From Pseudomonas extremorientalis (lineage in GTDB: Bacteria > Pseudomonadota > Gammaproteobacteria > Pseudomonadales > Pseudomonadaceae), in assembly GCF_001870465.1 (NCBI RefSeq), contig NZ_MDGK01000017.1, positions 434,001 to 498,000 on the forward strand: 64,000 bases of DNA, given 5' to 3'. How positions within the stretch are numbered: the stretch's first letter is position 1; every line of letters starts with the position of its first letter. This document shows positions 53,425-62,150 of the stretch, piece after piece. The position numbers were made by a program, and so were the translations under genes. The notes under the pieces were generated by a model. It was given only the letters and a program-made list of their open reading frames with translations, searched no databases and had not been told where the DNA came from.

Positions 53425-54963
53425 ATGATCGGACCGATTATCGCAGGCGGATTAACAGACGGTGTGCTGCAGGCATTTTTGAATCAGCCGCAAGGCTTCA
53501 AGAGTGCCTTTCAAATGTCAGAGGAAATGGCAAAAGGCCAAGCCACTTCAGAATCGCTGGTGAACGACTCGCTGAAACAAATCGCCAATATTGATCGCGG
53601 GTTGCAAGGTGGCAACGCGTTTATAGAAATCAATCCCGATGCCCGCAAGCAGGCGCAAATGCGCGATCAGGAGCGTGCCAGAGGCGTCTCTTGTGGATAT
53701 CTATACGGTGTTCCGGTTGCGTTGAAAGACGTTTTTGAAACCAAGGACCGTATGCAGACAAGTGCAGGTTCCAAGGCATTGGTGGGGGCTCCGGCTACAG
53801 CAAATGCCAAGGTCGTGGACAAATTGCTGAAGGCTGGCTCGGTGGTTGTGGGTAAAACCAACATGAGTGAATTTTCCAACTTCCGCTCTGAATTCCCCGT
53901 TGATGGGTGGAGTTCCCGAGGTGGCCAGACGCTCAACCCACATCGGTTGGGAGGCCAGGTGGCTGGGTCGAGTTCCGGTTCTGCTGTTGCGGTTGCCCAA
54001 GGGCATGTTCCTCTGGCGTTAGGGGTGGAAACCAGTGGTTCGATCATTACCCCGGCTGCCTACAATGGTGTTTTCGGTCTGAAAACCACGGTTGGACTGG
54101 TCAGTACCGAAGGTGTCATGACCAGTTCACGTATGGATACGATAGGCACCTTCACACGTAATGTCCGTGATGCGGCAGAGGCACTCAACGCAATGACCGA
54201 AAGCAGGCGCTACTCTGAAGGCCTGGGGTCTGACGCCTTGAAAGGCAAGAGAATTGGCTACACACCGCTGCCTAAACTATCTGAAGAGGATGCCAAAGAC
54301 CCAGCGAAACGGGCAGACCAAAAGCACTATGAGGCTGCAATCGAAGTGTTGAAGGATAGGGGCGCTATCTTGGTTCAGGTCGGACAATTGGATTCAGACA
54401 TTACTGAACAAACCTACAAGGACTATAATCAAGCGTTGTTTGGAGACGTCAAACAACAACTGGAAAATTACCTGGCAGGTCGGGAGAGGTTGCCGGTCAA
54501 GTCGATCTCGGAACTGATAGCTTTCAACAAACGTCACTCGCAGTCAGGAGAGCCTGACCAGAGGTTTCTGGAAATGATCAACGATCTGAACGTGACCCAG
54601 GAGAGGCGCGATCAGTTGTGGCAGGATATCGTGCCGATTTTCCAGAAAAGCATCGATGATCCCATCAAGAAACACAAACTCGATGCCATGGTGTCGAACT
54701 TTCTTTCTCACAACTATTATTACGCTGCCGCCGCGGGCTACCCGGGCATGTCCATCCCGTCCGGGATGGATGATGAAGGTATGCCGACAGCGCTCTATTT
54801 ATATGGCACAGCTAACAGTGAAGCGACCTTACTCTCGGCTGCTTATGTCTATGAACAAGCTTCCCCGTCGATCAAGGAACCCGCCTTTCTTCCGGGGACG
54901 CCCTTCTCGCGAGTACCCGTTGATACAGGCGCCACTATAGGGGAACCTACAAACCTCGCATAA
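53425..54963 (+). CDS. Amidase signature family enzyme
   Basis: The 512-aa product has an intact amidase core: VALKDVFETKDR (catalytic Lys), VAGSSSGSAVAVAQG (cis-Ser loop) and LGVETSGSIITPAAYNGVFGLKTT (nucleophile Ser in TSGSI). The family hydrolyses amides or acts in transamidation; here there is no gatCAB context, so the substrate is open. The codons are clearly AT-richer than in the rest of the window, a sign of transfer. The start is the ATG at 53425; a GTG 12 bp upstream is possible. It follows the core-less amidase-like gene. Confidence 0.87.
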   Translation: MIGPIIAGGLTDGVLQAFLNQPQGFKSAFQMSEEMAKGQATSESLVNDSLKQIANIDRGLQGGNAFIEINPDARKQAQMRDQERARGVSCGYLYGVPVALKDVFETKDRMQTSAGSKALVGAPATANAKVVDKLLKAGSVVVGKTNMSEFSNFRSEFPVDGWSSRGGQTLNPHRLGGQVAGSSSGSAVAVAQGHVPLALGVETSGSIITPAAYNGVFGLKTTVGLVSTEGVMTSSRMDTIGTFTRNVRDAAEALNAMTESRRYSEGLGSDALKGKRIGYTPLPKLSEEDAKDPAKRADQKHYEAAIEVLKDRGAILVQVGQLDSDITEQTYKDYNQALFGDVKQQLENYLAGRERLPVKSISELIAFNKRHSQSGEPDQRFLEMINDLNVTQERRDQLWQDIVPIFQKSIDDPIKKHKLDAMVSNFLSHNYYYAAAAGYPGMSIPSGMDDEGMPTALYLYGTANSEATLLSAAYVYEQASPSIKEPAFLPGTPFSRVPVDTGATIGEPTNLA

Positions 54964-54973
54964 GGTTGATTCA

Positions 54974-55002
54974 ACCTCTGCTGGCAGATGCACAGCAGAG
55001 GT
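54974..55002 (+). terminator. Hairpin after amidase gene
   Basis: ACCTCTGCTG and CAGCAGAGGT form a perfect 10-bp stem with a 9-nt loop, 11 bp after the amidase stop. There is no T-run, but the position fits a terminator. Confidence 0.6.
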
Positions 55003-55121
55003 CCGCCTCCCTTGATCAACTCGAACCGTAGCGTAAGGCGGGTTTGCGATGTGACAGGTTTGGCCCCAGGGCCAGGGGCCCAAATTGATGCGCCGGGCAC
55101 TGCAACTGCAGGCCTGAAGCG

Positions 55122-55502
55122 CTACACACCATTAGGTTGTGGCGTTGGTGAGTCAAGGGATGACGAAGTTGCGCCGATCAACCGAGAGATGATCCCTTGC
55201 GCCGCGTGTTCGGTTGTGGCGGTGTCAAAGCGGCGCGCACTCATCCCCCACCCCGGCGCAAACCCCGGGAAGAACACCAGCCCTTCAGCTTCCAACCGAA
55301 ACGCCAATGCCAGGCGGGTTTCATCCCCCACGTCGTATTGATTTTCAAACTGTTGAACCGCTTCGACCGCCACGCCGGCCTGAATAGCCAGGTGTTCCCT
55401 GCTCCAGCCCAGCATCGCGCGCGCTTGCACGCTGTGTTTGGCGGTGAATTGATGCAGGACGATCTGCTGTTCTACGAAAGAGCTCATTGCCAGAGAGGAC
55501 AT
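55122..55502 (-). CDS. Xre-family transcriptional regulator
   Basis: The 126-aa product has a helix-turn-helix domain (QARAMLGWSREHLAIQAGVAVEAVQQFENQYDVGDETRLALAFRLEAEGLVFF) of the Xre/Cro type, with the usual FENQ-like recognition region. The start is the ATG at 55502 with a GGAG site. A palindrome upstream (55541-55558) suggests autoregulation. It lies downstream of the CoiA-like gene on the same strand. Confidence 0.8.
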   Translation of the reverse strand: MSSLAMSSFVEQQIVLHQFTAKHSVQARAMLGWSREHLAIQAGVAVEAVQQFENQYDVGDETRLALAFRLEAEGLVFFPGFAPGWGMSARRFDTATTEHAAQGIISRLIGATSSSLDSPTPQPNGV

Positions 55503-55540
55503 GGGTTTTCTCCAGGATTCGACGGGGGAGGGCAAACTAT

Positions 55541-55558
55541 ACTGTGTTTTTGTACAGT
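55541..55558. promoter_or_regulatory. Possible Xre operator
   Basis: ACTGT-GTTTTTGT-ACAGT is an inverted repeat 38 bp upstream of the xre start, in an AT-rich promoter-like stretch. It is probably bound by the Xre protein. Confidence 0.5.
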
Positions 55559-55596
55559 TTTTTTGACCGCTCATCAACTGGATGTTCAACGACCCG

Positions 55597-56544
55597 TTAT
55601 TCCACCCCTGGCGCCTCGCGAATGATCAGGTGATCCAGGTTCTCGATATTCGCGCTGAACACCCCGAACGTCTGCTCGGGGTTTTTCTTGCTCGGCACCT
55701 GTTTCAGCTCCGGCGTCACCCCATAGAAGAAGCAGTACAACGCCCGCTCACTGTCCACCGCCGCCTTGATCTGCTCCAGGAAAGCCTTGCGCTTGCGGTA
55801 ATTCTCGATGAGTTTCTTGCTCAGGTAGACGTTGACCGAGTAGGGCTTCTTGTCGAGCCACGCCTTCTTTTCGAAATCGATGCGAAAGCTGCTGGTGTAG
55901 TCCTTGATTTCCTTGATCTTGCCCCAGTAGATCAGGCCCTTGTTGTCCTGCAGGTATTCGATCTTCTTGAAGAACGTCCAGTAGGTGGCGGTGTGGTCGC
56001 CGATCTTCAACGGCATGGACTTGAGCTTGTCCTTGTCGTCGATGTTGGACACATAGCATTCCACCGGGTGGGCGAACACGCTGGTTTTGTCTGGTGTGGT
56101 GTCGCTGGCGCCGTGGGAAACGGAGCTGCGGTCTGAGGGTGTCTTCGTTGGTTCTAGTGGCATGCTTCCTTCGGTGCCCGCCAACGGGGGCTTGCGCTCG
56201 TACTGGCGGCGTGTGAGGACAAATTCCGATGGGAAATTATCCTCACGCTCGTCATCACTTTCGCCGGCGGTGGTCTTGTGCTTGCTGGCGTAGCGGCAGC
56301 CATCGATGTGTTGGGTGCCGGTCTTGTTCTTGAAGTGCGGCGTGCGCAGGTAATTGACGTTTTTGGCGTTGAAGGTGCTCAGGGTATTGCTGGTATCAAA
56401 CGCTGCCCGGCATTCGTCGTTGGGGCACAGGAAGCGATCCTTGTCGGAATCGAAGTCGGCGGTTTCGTCGAAATTCAGGTCTCGTACGTCGTAGATCGAC
56501 AGCTTGTCATCGAGACTCAGGCTGTAGGCCGTATCGAATTTCAT
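55597..56544 (-). CDS. CoiA-like zinc-finger protein of unknown function
   Basis: The 315-aa product has a zinc-finger-like N-terminus: FLCPNDECRAAF, then a gap and YLRTPHFKNKTGTQHIDGCRYASKH. The Cys-x(4)-Cys pair plus the HF and H-x(3)-C pattern resembles the N-terminal domain of competence proteins of the CoiA type. The middle is polar and low-complexity (TAGESDDERED, PTKTPSDRSSVSHGASD), and the C-terminal 150 residues (HTATYWTFFKKIEYLQDNKGLIYWGKIKEIKDY) form an unassigned domain. The gene is AT-richer than its neighbours. The start is the ATG at 56544. Confidence 0.65.
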   Translation of the reverse strand: MKFDTAYSLSLDDKLSIYDVRDLNFDETADFDSDKDRFLCPNDECRAAFDTSNTLSTFNAKNVNYLRTPHFKNKTGTQHIDGCRYASKHKTTAGESDDEREDNFPSEFVLTRRQYERKPPLAGTEGSMPLEPTKTPSDRSSVSHGASDTTPDKTSVFAHPVECYVSNIDDKDKLKSMPLKIGDHTATYWTFFKKIEYLQDNKGLIYWGKIKEIKDYTSSFRIDFEKKAWLDKKPYSVNVYLSKKLIENYRKRKAFLEQIKAAVDSERALYCFFYGVTPELKQVPSKKNPEQTFGVFSANIENLDHLIIREAPGVE

Positions 56545-56598
56545 GGGGCTCGGGTCCGTGAGAGGTTTCGCTATTAATAGCGGGATCCTGGGTAAATA

Positions 56599-57768
56599 TC
56601 AGCAAGAACCTGCTACCCGTCGTCCACTCAAGAAACACAAGGTGCCACCTACCGCAGTCAGTGCCCCCAACGCATAGAACATGCTGGCCGGAGTGGCATT
56701 GATCAGCAGATAGCCGCAAATCACCGGGCTCATTGCCCCGCCAAATGCCGCCAGGTTCTGCGCACCGTAGTAACTGCCGCGCAGCGCATCAGGTGCGATA
56801 GTGTCGATAAACAGGAACTCGGAGGGGTAGATGATCATCTCGCCTAGGGTGAACACGAACATTGCCAGACACCAGGTGACCAGGCTGTTTGCGAGGCTGA
56901 AACCGATAAGCCCGGCAATGAACAGCAACGTACCTAGCACGATCCAATAGCGCAGTTGCTCACGCTTGAGGAAACGGCCGATCTGGTACTGCATCAAAAT
57001 CACAGTGATGGCATTGCAGGCCAGTACCGCAGACAGAATCTTCAGCGCCTCGGCGGGTTTGTAGGCTACGAGCAAAAACTGCGACAGATACAAGGTGTAG
57101 CGCCCATGGACAATGGTGCTCAGCAGGCTGCCGCTGGTAAATAGAATCAGCGTGCGGTCGTCGCGCAAGGTGCGCAGGGTGGTGAGGAAACTCAAGGGCT
57201 TGTTGCTGTCATCCCGTTGGGTGGGCGGGATGCCGATCATCAGGAACACGCTGCCAAAGGCGATCGCGCTGGCGATCAGGAACGGTGCCAGTTGCATATG
57301 GCCGGCAATCACGACGCCGACCATCGGGCCTGTGGCGTAGCCGACGTTGGTCAGTGTGTAGCGCAGGGAAAACACCTTGGCACGCTCGCCCACCGGCAGG
57401 TTCTCGCTGATGATGGCTTTTGAGCCAATCAGGAACAACGCCGACGCCGCTTCGGTGATGACCAGGGTCAGGGTGGTGAGGTAGAGGTTGCTGGCAAAGG
57501 TCAGCAATAGAAAACCGATGGAGCTGGAGAGCATGGCCAGGATCAGCAGCTTGCGCTTTTCCAGGCGGTCGATGATGTAGCCACCGTACAGGCCCAGCAA
57601 TGTCGCGATAAACACCGCGATGCCCATCAGCAAGCCGATGTCCTGCTGGTTCAGGCCCAGGCGGGTACTCAGCAACAGGGCCAGCAACGGGCTGGTCATG
57701 GCGCGGCTGACCACGATGGTCACCGAGCAAATCATCAGGCGGCGGATTACCAGGGAGTAGGTGGCCAT
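56599..57768 (-). CDS. MFS transporter, MdtH-like
   Basis: The 389-aa product has about 12 hydrophobic helices with MFS motifs: LGLYGGYIIDRLEKRKLLIL (loop 2-3), KAIISENLPVGERAKVFSLRYTLTNVGYATGPMVG and APDALRGSYYGAQNLAAFGGAMSPVICGYLL. The pattern is close to MdtH-type drug efflux proteins, but the substrate is unknown. The start is set at MATYSL (57768) with AAAGGACA upstream; the longer frame is not protein-like. Confidence 0.87.
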   Translation of the reverse strand: MATYSLVIRRLMICSVTIVVSRAMTSPLLALLLSTRLGLNQQDIGLLMGIAVFIATLLGLYGGYIIDRLEKRKLLILAMLSSSIGFLLLTFASNLYLTTLTLVITEAASALFLIGSKAIISENLPVGERAKVFSLRYTLTNVGYATGPMVGVVIAGHMQLAPFLIASAIAFGSVFLMIGIPPTQRDDSNKPLSFLTTLRTLRDDRTLILFTSGSLLSTIVHGRYTLYLSQFLLVAYKPAEALKILSAVLACNAITVILMQYQIGRFLKREQLRYWIVLGTLLFIAGLIGFSLANSLVTWCLAMFVFTLGEMIIYPSEFLFIDTIAPDALRGSYYGAQNLAAFGGAMSPVICGYLLINATPASMFYALGALTAVGGTLCFLSGRRVAGSC

Positions 57769-57815
57769 GGTGGGGCGGGTGTCCTTGTTATCTTTGTGGA
57801 CAACGAAAATCCAGG

Positions 57816-57903
57816 GTGGGAGGGGGCTTGCCCCCGATGGCGGTGGCTCAGTCACCAGATGCTTGGCTGATAGACCGCTATCGGGAGCAAGCCCCCTCCC
57901 ACA
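57816..57903. repeat. REP doublet (REPIN)
   Basis: GGTGGGAGGGGGCTTGCCCC faces GGGAGCAAGCCCCCTCCCAC around about 40 bp. It lies between the MFS start and the ABC binding-protein stop. Confidence 0.87.
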
Positions 57904-57917
57904 TTGTTCAGATCGAG

Positions 57918-58739
57918 TTATTGGCCGGAGTTGATGGTGATTTTTTCGACCGCACCTTGCTCCAGGTCCCACTTCTTCAGGATCTTGCCGTAGGTGCCAT
58001 CATCGATCATGCCCTGCAACGCTTCACTGATCGCCGTGACCAACGCCGTATTGCTCTTCTCAATCCCAAGCCCGGTGAACTGCTTGGAAATCGCCAGGCC
58101 CACCGGCTTGTACTTGCCTATATCCAGCGACATCAGATAAGGAATGGTCTCGCTGCCTTGCATCGCCGCGTCCAGGCGGTTCTGTTGCAACTGCGCCCGT
58201 GCATCCGCCGAGCCCTCAGTGCCGATCACCACGATCGCCGGCTTACCCGCCACTTCGCAGTTTTCCTTGCTCCATGCGGCAATTTCCGACGGCCAGGTGG
58301 TACGGCGGCTGGTGCCGACTTTTTTACCGCACAGGTCAGTCAATTCCTTGAGGTCTTCGCGCTTGGCCAGGGTGTAGAACTGCGGGCCGCTGGTGAAGTA
58401 GTCGATGAAGGTCACGGCCTTCTGGCGTTCGGCGGTGTCGCTCATGCCCGACAACACGATGTCCACGCGCTTGGTGGTCAGGCCGCTGAGCATCTGCTCG
58501 AAGCCGGTTTCCTGCCACTTGATCTTCACGCCCAGGCGCTCGGCGAGGGCGTTGCCCAGGTCGAAATCCAGGCCGGTGATCTTGTTGGTGGCCGGGTCCT
58601 TGAAGTCCATCGGCGGGTAGTTCGGCACGATGGCCGCGCTGATCTCACCCTTGTCCTTGATTGCCGCCGGCAATGCCGCGAAAACAACGGAAGAGGCCAT
58701 CAGGCCTGCGAGCAACGTGGGGATAACTATTTTCTTCAT
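57918..58739 (-). CDS. Amino-acid ABC transporter, periplasmic binding protein
   Basis: The 273-aa product has a signal peptide (MKKIVIPTLLAGLMASSVVFA) and the bacterial extracellular solute-binding family 3 fold: GEISAAIVPNYPPMDFKD, ITGLDFDLGNALAERLGVKIKW, FEQMLSGLTTKRVDIVLSGMSDTAERQKAVTFIDYF. The family binds polar amino acids. Genes for the ATPase and permease follow upstream on the same strand, so the transporter is complete: argH-like, permease, ATPase, binding protein. Confidence 0.91.
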   Translation of the reverse strand: MKKIVIPTLLAGLMASSVVFAALPAAIKDKGEISAAIVPNYPPMDFKDPATNKITGLDFDLGNALAERLGVKIKWQETGFEQMLSGLTTKRVDIVLSGMSDTAERQKAVTFIDYFTSGPQFYTLAKREDLKELTDLCGKKVGTSRRTTWPSEIAAWSKENCEVAGKPAIVVIGTEGSADARAQLQQNRLDAAMQGSETIPYLMSLDIGKYKPVGLAISKQFTGLGIEKSNTALVTAISEALQGMIDDGTYGKILKKWDLEQGAVEKITINSGQ

Positions 58740-58764
58740 GGAGGCGTTCTCGTTTGTTTTTTAG

Positions 58765-59529
58765 TTAAGTGCGAACGGCAGAAATAAAGCTTTGGGTACG
58801 CGGGTTTTGTGGGCTTATTAGAATTTCTTCGGGGCTGCCGGCTTCCACAATCTGGCCGGCATCCATAAACACCATGCGGTTGGAGACCTCGCGGGCGAAG
58901 CCCAACTCATGGGTGACCACGATCATGGTCATGCCAGTGGTGGCCAGGTCGCGCATCACCGACAGCACTTCTCCTACCAGCTCCGGGTCGAGGGCTGACG
59001 TCGGTTCGTCAAACAGCATCAGCTTGGGGCGCATCGCCAGCGCACGGGCAATCGCCACACGCTGTTGTTGCCCGCCGGACAACTCCACCGGATAGGCATT
59101 GCGTTTGTCCGCCAGGCCGACGCGGGCCAGCAACTCCAGGGCGTCCTCGATGGCTTCCTTGGGCGAACGCTTGAGCACCTGGCACGGGCCTTCGATGATG
59201 TTTTGCAGCACGGTCATGTGCGGGAACAAATTGAAACGCTGGAACACCATGCCGGTGGCCAGGCGCTGGCGGGCAATCTGCGATTCATTCATCTCATGCA
59301 GCTTGTTGCCGACCACGCGGTAACCCACCAGTTCGCCGTCGACCCACAGGCCGCCCTTGTCGATTTTTTCCAACTGGTTGACGCAGCGCAGCAGGGTGCT
59401 TTTACCCGAGCCGGACGGGCCGATGATGCACATCACTTCGCCTTGCTCGACCTCGATATTGATGTCGCGCAGCGCGTGATACTGGTCGTAGTACTTGTTC
59501 AGGTTGACGGCCTTGACGATGCTTCTCAT
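58765..59529 (-). CDS. Amino-acid ABC transporter ATP-binding protein
   Basis: The 254-aa ATPase of the GlnQ/HisP type has Walker A ([18 protein letters not shown]), the signature [20 protein letters not shown] and Walker B ([14 protein letters not shown]). It powers import with the neighbouring permease and binding protein. The start is the ATG at 59529. Confidence 0.95.
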   Translation of the reverse strand: MRSIVKAVNLNKYYDQYHALRDINIEVEQGEVMCIIGPSGSGKSTLLRCVNQLEKIDKGGLWVDGELVGYRVVGNKLHEMNESQIARQRLATGMVFQRFNLFPHMTVLQNIIEGPCQVLKRSPKEAIEDALELLARVGLADKRNAYPVELSGGQQQRVAIARALAMRPKLMLFDEPTSALDPELVGEVLSVMRDLATTGMTMIVVTHELGFAREVSNRMVFMDAGQIVEAGSPEEILISPQNPRTQSFISAVRT

Positions 59530-59553
59530 GGGGCAATTCTCCTCAACCCAGAC

Positions 59554-60432
59554 TTACGAACGCTTGCCGGCGCCGCGGGCAAAGCGGCGCTCGAGGCGGC
59601 TTTGGCCAAATGAAAGAACAGTCACCACCGCCAGGTACCAGATGCCGGCCACAATCAGCAGTTCCATGACCCGGGCGTTGGCGTAATAGATGTTTTGCGC
59701 GTTGTGCAGCAGTTCCGAATACTGGATCACGCTGGCCAGGCTGGTCATTTTCACCATGCTGATGAACTCGTTGCCTACAGGCGGAATGATCACCCGCATG
59801 GCCTGCGGCAGAATGATCCTACGCAGTGCTTGCAGGCTCGGCATGCCGATGGACTTGGCGGCTTCATACTGGCCGGTGTCGACCGAGAGCAAACCGGCGC
59901 GCACCACTTCGGCGGTGTACGCACCCTGGTTGATACTCAGGCCCAGCAGGGCAGCCACGAACGGCGTCATCAGGTCGACGGTGTCGATGCTGAACACGCC
60001 GGGAATCGCGATCACCGGGAAGATCAACGCCAGGTTGAACCACAGCAGCAGTTGCAGGATCAGCGGCGTACCCCGGAACAGCCAGGTGTAGGTGATGGCC
60101 ACATAGCGCAGGATCGGGTTGGCCGACATACGCATGATCGCCGTGATCACCCCGATCACCACGCCCAGCGCCATGGCCAGGATCGACATGACGATGGTGT
60201 TGACCAGGCCCCAGAGGATGGCCTCAGACGTGAGGAACTGCCCGATGTAGGACCATTCGATCTGGCCGTTGGCGAAGGCACGCAGCAATGCAGCCAACAC
60301 GATCACGATCAAGGTGGCAAAAAACATCCGTCCGTAATAACGACGCGGCACGTGTTCGTACTGCGTGATATCGAACTGGTTCTCGGACAATTTGCGCTCG
60401 GCTGCCAAGCGCTCGGCCGGGGTTTGGTTCAT
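59554..60432 (-). CDS. Amino-acid ABC transporter permease
   Basis: The 292-aa product is a HisM/GlnP-type permease with an N-terminal charged extension and membrane helices; the binding-protein-dependent EAA loop is visible as VRAGLLSVDTGQYEAAKSIGMPSLQALRRIILPQAM. It is the membrane part of the importer with the genes at 57918 and 58765. The start is the ATG at 60432. Confidence 0.93.
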   Translation of the reverse strand: MNQTPAERLAAERKLSENQFDITQYEHVPRRYYGRMFFATLIVIVLAALLRAFANGQIEWSYIGQFLTSEAILWGLVNTIVMSILAMALGVVIGVITAIMRMSANPILRYVAITYTWLFRGTPLILQLLLWFNLALIFPVIAIPGVFSIDTVDLMTPFVAALLGLSINQGAYTAEVVRAGLLSVDTGQYEAAKSIGMPSLQALRRIILPQAMRVIIPPVGNEFISMVKMTSLASVIQYSELLHNAQNIYYANARVMELLIVAGIWYLAVVTVLSFGQSRLERRFARGAGKRS

Positions 60433-60481
60433 GGTGAATCTCCAAAACTTACAACGCTCTAACTACTGTACGCGGTCCAAA

Positions 60482-60517
60482 TATGGGAGCTGGCTTGCCT
60501 GCGAAGACGCCAGCCCA
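60482..60517. repeat. Single REP-like sequence
   Basis: TATGGGAGCTGGCTTGCCTG with GCGAAGACGCCAGCC forms one degenerate REP unit between the permease start and the argH-like stop. Confidence 0.55.
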
Positions 60518-60529
60518 AACACCGCAGAT

Positions 60530-61957
60530 TTAAATCCGGAACCCCTGATAACTCTCTGCCCACTGCTGTTGAGTCGCTAATGCGGACTTCAACCGCCCAA
60601 TCTGCTCCCGAACCCGCTCCGGCGCTGTTCCACCCCACCCACTGCGCGCCGCAATCGCCGCTTCCAGGGTCAGGCAGTCGCGCACTCCTGGTGTGAGTCG
60701 TGCATCCACCTCCGCCAACATCGCCGGCGAGGCTTCCCACAACTCAATCTCATGCTTCTCACAGGCCTGCACCAACGCGCCGGTGATCTCGTGGGCCTCT
60801 TTAAACGGCACACCACGGGTGGCCAACCAATCCGCCACCTCAGTCGCCAAGGTGAAGCCCATCGGCGCCTGACGCCGCAGCTCTTGTACCTGCACCTTCA
60901 TGGTCGCAACCATTCCGGCCATCGCCGGCAACACCAGCAGCAATGTATCCACGCTGTCCAACACGCTGTGCTTGTCTTCACTCAAATCGCGGTTGTACGA
61001 CAGCGGCAATGACTTGAGCGTCGACATCAAGCCGGTCAGGTTGCCAATCAAGCGCCCAGCCTTGCCGCGCGCCAATTCGGCAATATCCGGGTTCTTTTTC
61101 TGCGGCATGATCGAGCTGCCGGTAGCGTAGGCATCGTCCAGCACCACCCAGCGAAATTGCCGCGAGGACCACAGGCAAAACTCTTCGGACAGGCGCGAAA
61201 TATTCACCCCGAGCATGCCCGCCACAAACAGGAACTCCGCTACATGGTCACGGCTGGCCACCGCGTCGATGGAGTTTTCGCACGGCCCGGTGTAGCCCAT
61301 TTCCCTGGCCGAATGCTCCGGTTGCCGCGCAATCGCCGAACCGGCCATTGCCGCCGCACCCAGTGGCGACAACGCCGTGCGCGCATCCCAATCCACCAAA
61401 CGCTGTACATCCCGCAACATCGATTGGGCATGGGCCAACAAGTGGTGGGCGAACACAATCGGCTGCGCCTGCTGCAAGTGGGTGAAGCCGGGGCAAATGC
61501 TCTCGATATGCTGCTCGGCCTGATCCACCAGCGCCTGCTGCAAACCCAGTACTTCAGTGGTGATGGTGCGCGCATGGTCCCGTAGGAAAAGGCGCAAATC
61601 GTTGGCGGTCTGATCGTTACGCGAACGCCCGGCGCGCAATTTTCCGCCCAGGGCACCAAGGCGCTCGGTCAATACGCGTTCGATGAAGGTGTGTACGTCC
61701 TCGTCATCCTGGGTCGGATGCAGGTTACCGGCGGCGAAATCCGCACCGATCTCGTCCAAAGCCGCCAGGGTGCGCAGGGTTTCCGATTCATCCAGCAAGC
61801 CCGCGCGCTGCAACTCACGGGCATGGGCACGGGAGCCGGCCAGGTCGTAGGGTGTCAGGCGGAAATAGCGCTCAGGGCAACGCGACAACGCGGCCAATGC
61901 AACAGACGGGCCGGTCTTGAAACGAGCGCCCCAAAGGCGGTCGGTGGGCTGGGACAT
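60530..61957 (-). CDS. argH: Argininosuccinate-lyase-like enzyme
   Basis: The 475-aa fumarase/aspartase-superfamily protein has the ArgH layout: LWGARFKTGPSV, GKLRAGRSRNDQTANDLRLFLRDH, GFTHLQQAQPIVFAHHLLAHAQ, SRDHVAEFLFVAGM and GSSIMPQKKNPDIAELARGKAGRLIG (the catalytic loop). All major active-site elements look intact. It stands in an amino-acid ABC transporter unit, not an arginine-biosynthesis one, so it is probably an additional ArgH-like lyase with a catabolic job. The start is the ATG at 61957. Confidence 0.88.
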   Translation of the reverse strand: MSQPTDRLWGARFKTGPSVALAALSRCPERYFRLTPYDLAGSRAHARELQRAGLLDESETLRTLAALDEIGADFAAGNLHPTQDDEDVHTFIERVLTERLGALGGKLRAGRSRNDQTANDLRLFLRDHARTITTEVLGLQQALVDQAEQHIESICPGFTHLQQAQPIVFAHHLLAHAQSMLRDVQRLVDWDARTALSPLGAAAMAGSAIARQPEHSAREMGYTGPCENSIDAVASRDHVAEFLFVAGMLGVNISRLSEEFCLWSSRQFRWVVLDDAYATGSSIMPQKKNPDIAELARGKAGRLIGNLTGLMSTLKSLPLSYNRDLSEDKHSVLDSVDTLLLVLPAMAGMVATMKVQVQELRRQAPMGFTLATEVADWLATRGVPFKEAHEITGALVQACEKHEIELWEASPAMLAEVDARLTPGVRDCLTLEAAIAARSGWGGTAPERVREQIGRLKSALATQQQWAESYQGFRI

Positions 61958-62150
61958 GGTTGTTCCTCACGCTTGTTTTTAGAAGAGTCGGAGGCAGTAA
62001 AAATAAGTTTTCAACTAGACTGAACCAGCGTCTGACGCGCCGTATTCAAGGTTGCCAAGGGCGGATGTTTATGTTCATTATCGCCGCCTGGCTATGTTCA
62101 AGGATTGGGTTGAAGCCTGTTGAATATGGCACTTGAGGTCAACGCGTATT

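Noticed and set aside
55502..55597. Toxin-antitoxin reading of the Xre gene and the CoiA-like gene
   Set aside because: The CoiA-like protein shows no toxin fold, the order is reversed for most Xre pairs, and the genes are 94 bp apart.
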